Part shown: positions 61,581-64,000 of the stretch, one piece after another | Numbering within the stretch: position 1 is the first letter of the stretch | Layout of the letters: the number at the start of each line of letters is the position of its first letter | Source: Hydractinia symbiolongicarpus | Taxonomy: Eukaryota > Cnidaria > Hydrozoa > Anthoathecata > Hydractiniidae | Length of the DNA: 64,000 bases | Direction of reading: 5' to 3' | Assembly (NCBI RefSeq): GCF_029227915.1 | Contig: NC_079886.1 | Location: 22,358,501 to 22,422,500 of the forward strand | Notes under the pieces: model-generated | What the model saw: the letters and a program-made list of their open reading frames with translations, nothing else | Databases searched by the model: none | Told to the model about the DNA's origin: nothing | Made by a program: the position numbers and the translations under genes

Positions 61581-64000
61581 ATGAAGATTTTGATTATGAA
61601 GTTGATTTATCGAATACCTGTGATTATTTTTGTTACTTGTATTTTGCTGCTCACATACATGATGATGACACCTGAGGAATATCAAAGCATATTTCATTGG
61701 TATAAAAAGGATGTGAGTAAAGATGAAAGGTAAAGTTTTTTATGTAACATCGTAACAGCTGAATACTGTTTATTTATGTGCATTGTATGATTCCATAAAC
61801 ACCAGTGTTTTATATATGTTAGAATATTCAGGTATTATGCATAGTAATTTAGGGTCTTGCGGTTATTACAAGAATAGTAATTATTCTGTTTCCTTAGTCA
61901 TAGGCTTATGGAAGCTGTATGCGATTTAGGTTTTTTAAAATTATAATGTGTAAAATTAGCAATAATTTCACGTTATAGTACTGCCTAAATGTTAAATTTA
62001 CACAATGAATGCGCTAGTGTAAATAGTACTGCATACCTTAATAAGGGAAGAAATTTTCGCGAATTTCGCCAATTTGCAAAAATAAATTTTGCTAAATTAA
62101 CCAATAGTTTTTATTTCACGAAAATATCTTCCATGAAATAAAATAAAAAATGCCCATTCGCAAAAATTAGTTGACATTTTTCCAAAGAAATTTTCAGAAA
62201 CCTACGTTAAAATATGTCCTCTAAAATGTCCATATTCCCTGTTCAGAAGATTTTTCTTATAGCCTATCCTCCTCGAAATATGCCTTTCGGTTTCGACTCC
62301 CCAAAAATTTCTTCCCTTAAGGTAGAAGAAGCTCAGACTAAAATATGTAATGCAGCAACGAAAAACAAGAAATTGATAAATCTTTCGTTTGCTAAGAATT
62401 GTGTAAAGTTGTAAGAATCTAATCTCTGTATGGTTTATAAGGTTTTCTCTTTTAAGAACCGTGTTTGGGTGTTGACTTTTCTTGTGTTATTTCTCTTGTG
62501 TTATTTCTCTTGTGTTATTTCTCTTGTGTTATTTTCTCTCGTGTTATTTCTCTCGTGGTATTTTATCTTGTGTTATTTATCTTGTGTTATTTAACTTGTG
62601 TTATTTATCTTGTGTATTTTATCTTGTGTTGTTTATCTTGTGTTTTTTATCTTGTGTTATTTATCTTGTGTTATTTATCTTGTGTTATTTTTCTTGTGTT
62701 ATTTATCTTGTGTTATTTTATCTTGTGTTATTTTATCTTGTGTTATTTCTCTTGTGTTATTTTCTCTCGTGTTATTTCTCTCGTGGTATTTTATCTTGTG
62801 TTATTTTATCTTGTGTTATTTTTCAGTCAAGTTGAAGACAACAAACAGCAAAACACGGAGGAGGTTGAGGTACATAATCAACAACACTTATCTGATGCAA
62901 TAAAGTTAGATCAAGAATTTAATGAATTCTTAAAGTTAACTACCCATAAACCTATAAAAAGTAAAATTACGAGAAAAAAAGGCAGAAATACTAAACACCA
63001 AAACATACGAACGAACGACCACCCCATAACTCAGAACAATAACATACGGAGTGATGATAGAGCTATAGAGAGGGAGTTTCCCTACATAATACTGCCGAAC
63101 GAAGAGAAAAAAAGTGTAGATAAGAATAAAAAGCTTATATTAATATACACAGCTCTGCATAGATCAGAAGAATGGTACAACTTGCCACAAAGTAAACTAA
63201 AAGGATATCTTAAAAGAACGAAATGCAAAACAAGTAACTGCCGTGTTACCTACGACAAAGATTTGTTTTCGAAAGCAGACGCTGTAATTTTTCATGAGCG
63301 TAATATGCTAAGCATAGGTCTGTTAAATCGACTTTCGTCACGGAGGTATCGACCAAGGTCTCAGCGATGGATATTTTTTACATCAGAAACTCCAAAGAAC
63401 ACTGAAGATGGGGTTATCCCATACAATGGGTTTTTTAACTGGACTATGACTTATAAGAAAGACAGTGATATATATCTGCCATATTTGCAGTACCGAAAAC
63501 TAAAGAAAAAAGCGCGACGTCCTGATCCCAATTTCAATTATGCGAAAGGAAAGAGCCGTACAATTGCATGGTTAGTTGGAAATTGTGATTTTGAATTTCG
63601 TATGGAGTTTGTGCACGCTCTGGAGCAATTCACCAGTGTCTATGTCGGCGGCTATTGTCGAGATGACTTTCGAAATAAAATCATCTGCACAAGATGGTGT
63701 AACCAAAGTGTTTTGGATGACTATAAGTTTTACTTGTCCTTAGAAAACGGCATATGCACGGACTATATTAGTGAAAAGTATTGGAAATATCTAGAACAGG
63801 GATTAGTTCCTATAGTGTTAGGAGGGGCGAATTATAGCGATCCAAGATTGGCTATACCCGGTTCGTTTATCGACGCCACAAAGTTTAAATCTGTGAAAGA
63901 TCTTGCAGATTATATAAATTATCTCGATCAAAATGATACCGCCTATAATGAGTATTTCAAATGGAAGCAGAAATACAAAATATGGCACCCCTTGGAGGGG
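61581..64000 (+). CDS. Alpha-1,3-fucosyltransferase (GT10), 3' end off the window
   Basis: GT10 enzymes transfer fucose from GDP-fucose to N-acetylglucosamine of glycans in the Golgi. Exon 1 (61581-61729, 49 codons plus two bases) encodes a short cytoplasmic tail and a signal anchor (LIYRIPVIIFVTCILLLTYM), typical of a type II Golgi protein. Exon 2 starts at 62827 in phase (acceptor TTTTTCAG) and is open to the window edge. It begins with about 80 residues of low-complexity, Asn/Gln/Lys-rich stem, then KLILIYTALHRSEEWYNL. GT10 landmarks follow: RSQRWIFFTSETP, NGFFNWTMTYKKDSDIYLPY, then FYLSLENGICTDYISEKYWK (the donor-binding motif), GLVPIVLGGANY, IPGSFIDATKF and YNEYFKWKQKY. A WNWTMTY-like core is present. 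The member of the family cannot be named. The last residues and stop are missing. Confidence 0.93.
62482..62822. repeat. 13-bp minisatellite abutting the fucosyltransferase splice acceptor
   Basis: About 26 copies of TCTTGTGTTATTT with C/T and length variants, filling the last third of intron 1 and ending four bases before the acceptor AG at 62825-62826. The repeat supplies the T-rich tract. Two long Leu/Ser/Cys/Val frames through it are artefacts. Confidence 0.95.

Noticed and set aside
62482-62903. Two overlapping frames of about 100-117 codons with Leu-Ser-Cys-Val repeats
   Set aside because: Translations of the 13-bp minisatellite in the fucosyltransferase intron.

Overview
The window is eukaryotic nuclear DNA: strongly AT-rich, with many short exons in long introns, GT-AG splice sites, an RNA polymerase III tRNA gene and a tRNA-derived SINE. 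The gene set (IFT139, SDHAF2, methionine synthase reductase, two K2P potassium channels, an RNF181-type RING protein, a GT10 fucosyltransferase) is that of a ciliated animal. The overall texture (about two thirds AT, many TIR elements, a HIRAN-like protein fragment) fits a cnidarian, perhaps a medusozoan, but that rank is an inference.

Layout. 1-21013 (-): 38 exons of a TTC21B/IFT139 gene whose C-terminus runs off the left edge; its large introns hold several TIR elements and a 19-bp minisatellite. 20550-32569: two apparently identical 6010-bp tandem units, each carrying exon 1 of TTC21, a SINE, a 630-bp TIR element, an intronless SDHAF2 CDS and a long TA tract. 32929-53960 (+): a complete 18-exon MTRR gene (679 aa, every splice phase consistent). 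Inside its introns sit two antisense, tandemly duplicated K2P channel genes (44502-47155), a tRNA-Arg(ACG) gene (53217-53289), a frameshifted reverse transcriptase, a GIY-YIG retroelement fragment, and several inverted-repeat elements. 54252-54683 (-): RNF181-like RING-H2 protein, convergent with MTRR. 55.4-58.8 kb: SINEs in inverted orientation and a 58-bp tandem repeat. 60343-60583: broken HIRAN-like fragment. 61581-64000 (+): alpha-1,3-fucosyltransferase, running off the right edge.

The genes do not form a pathway. They are housekeeping genes (ciliary transport, mitochondrial complex II assembly, cobalamin/methionine metabolism, ubiquitination, Golgi glycosylation) with a lineage-specific ion channel pair nested in an intron. 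The points most worth a second look are the exact 6-kb tandem duplication that orphans a TTC21 first exon, the K2P pair that lacks the extracellular cap, the duplication breakpoint inside the K2P stop region, an 84-bp TA-flanked nested inverted-repeat insertion, and a set of apparently non-autonomous TIR elements, one with hammerhead-like ends.
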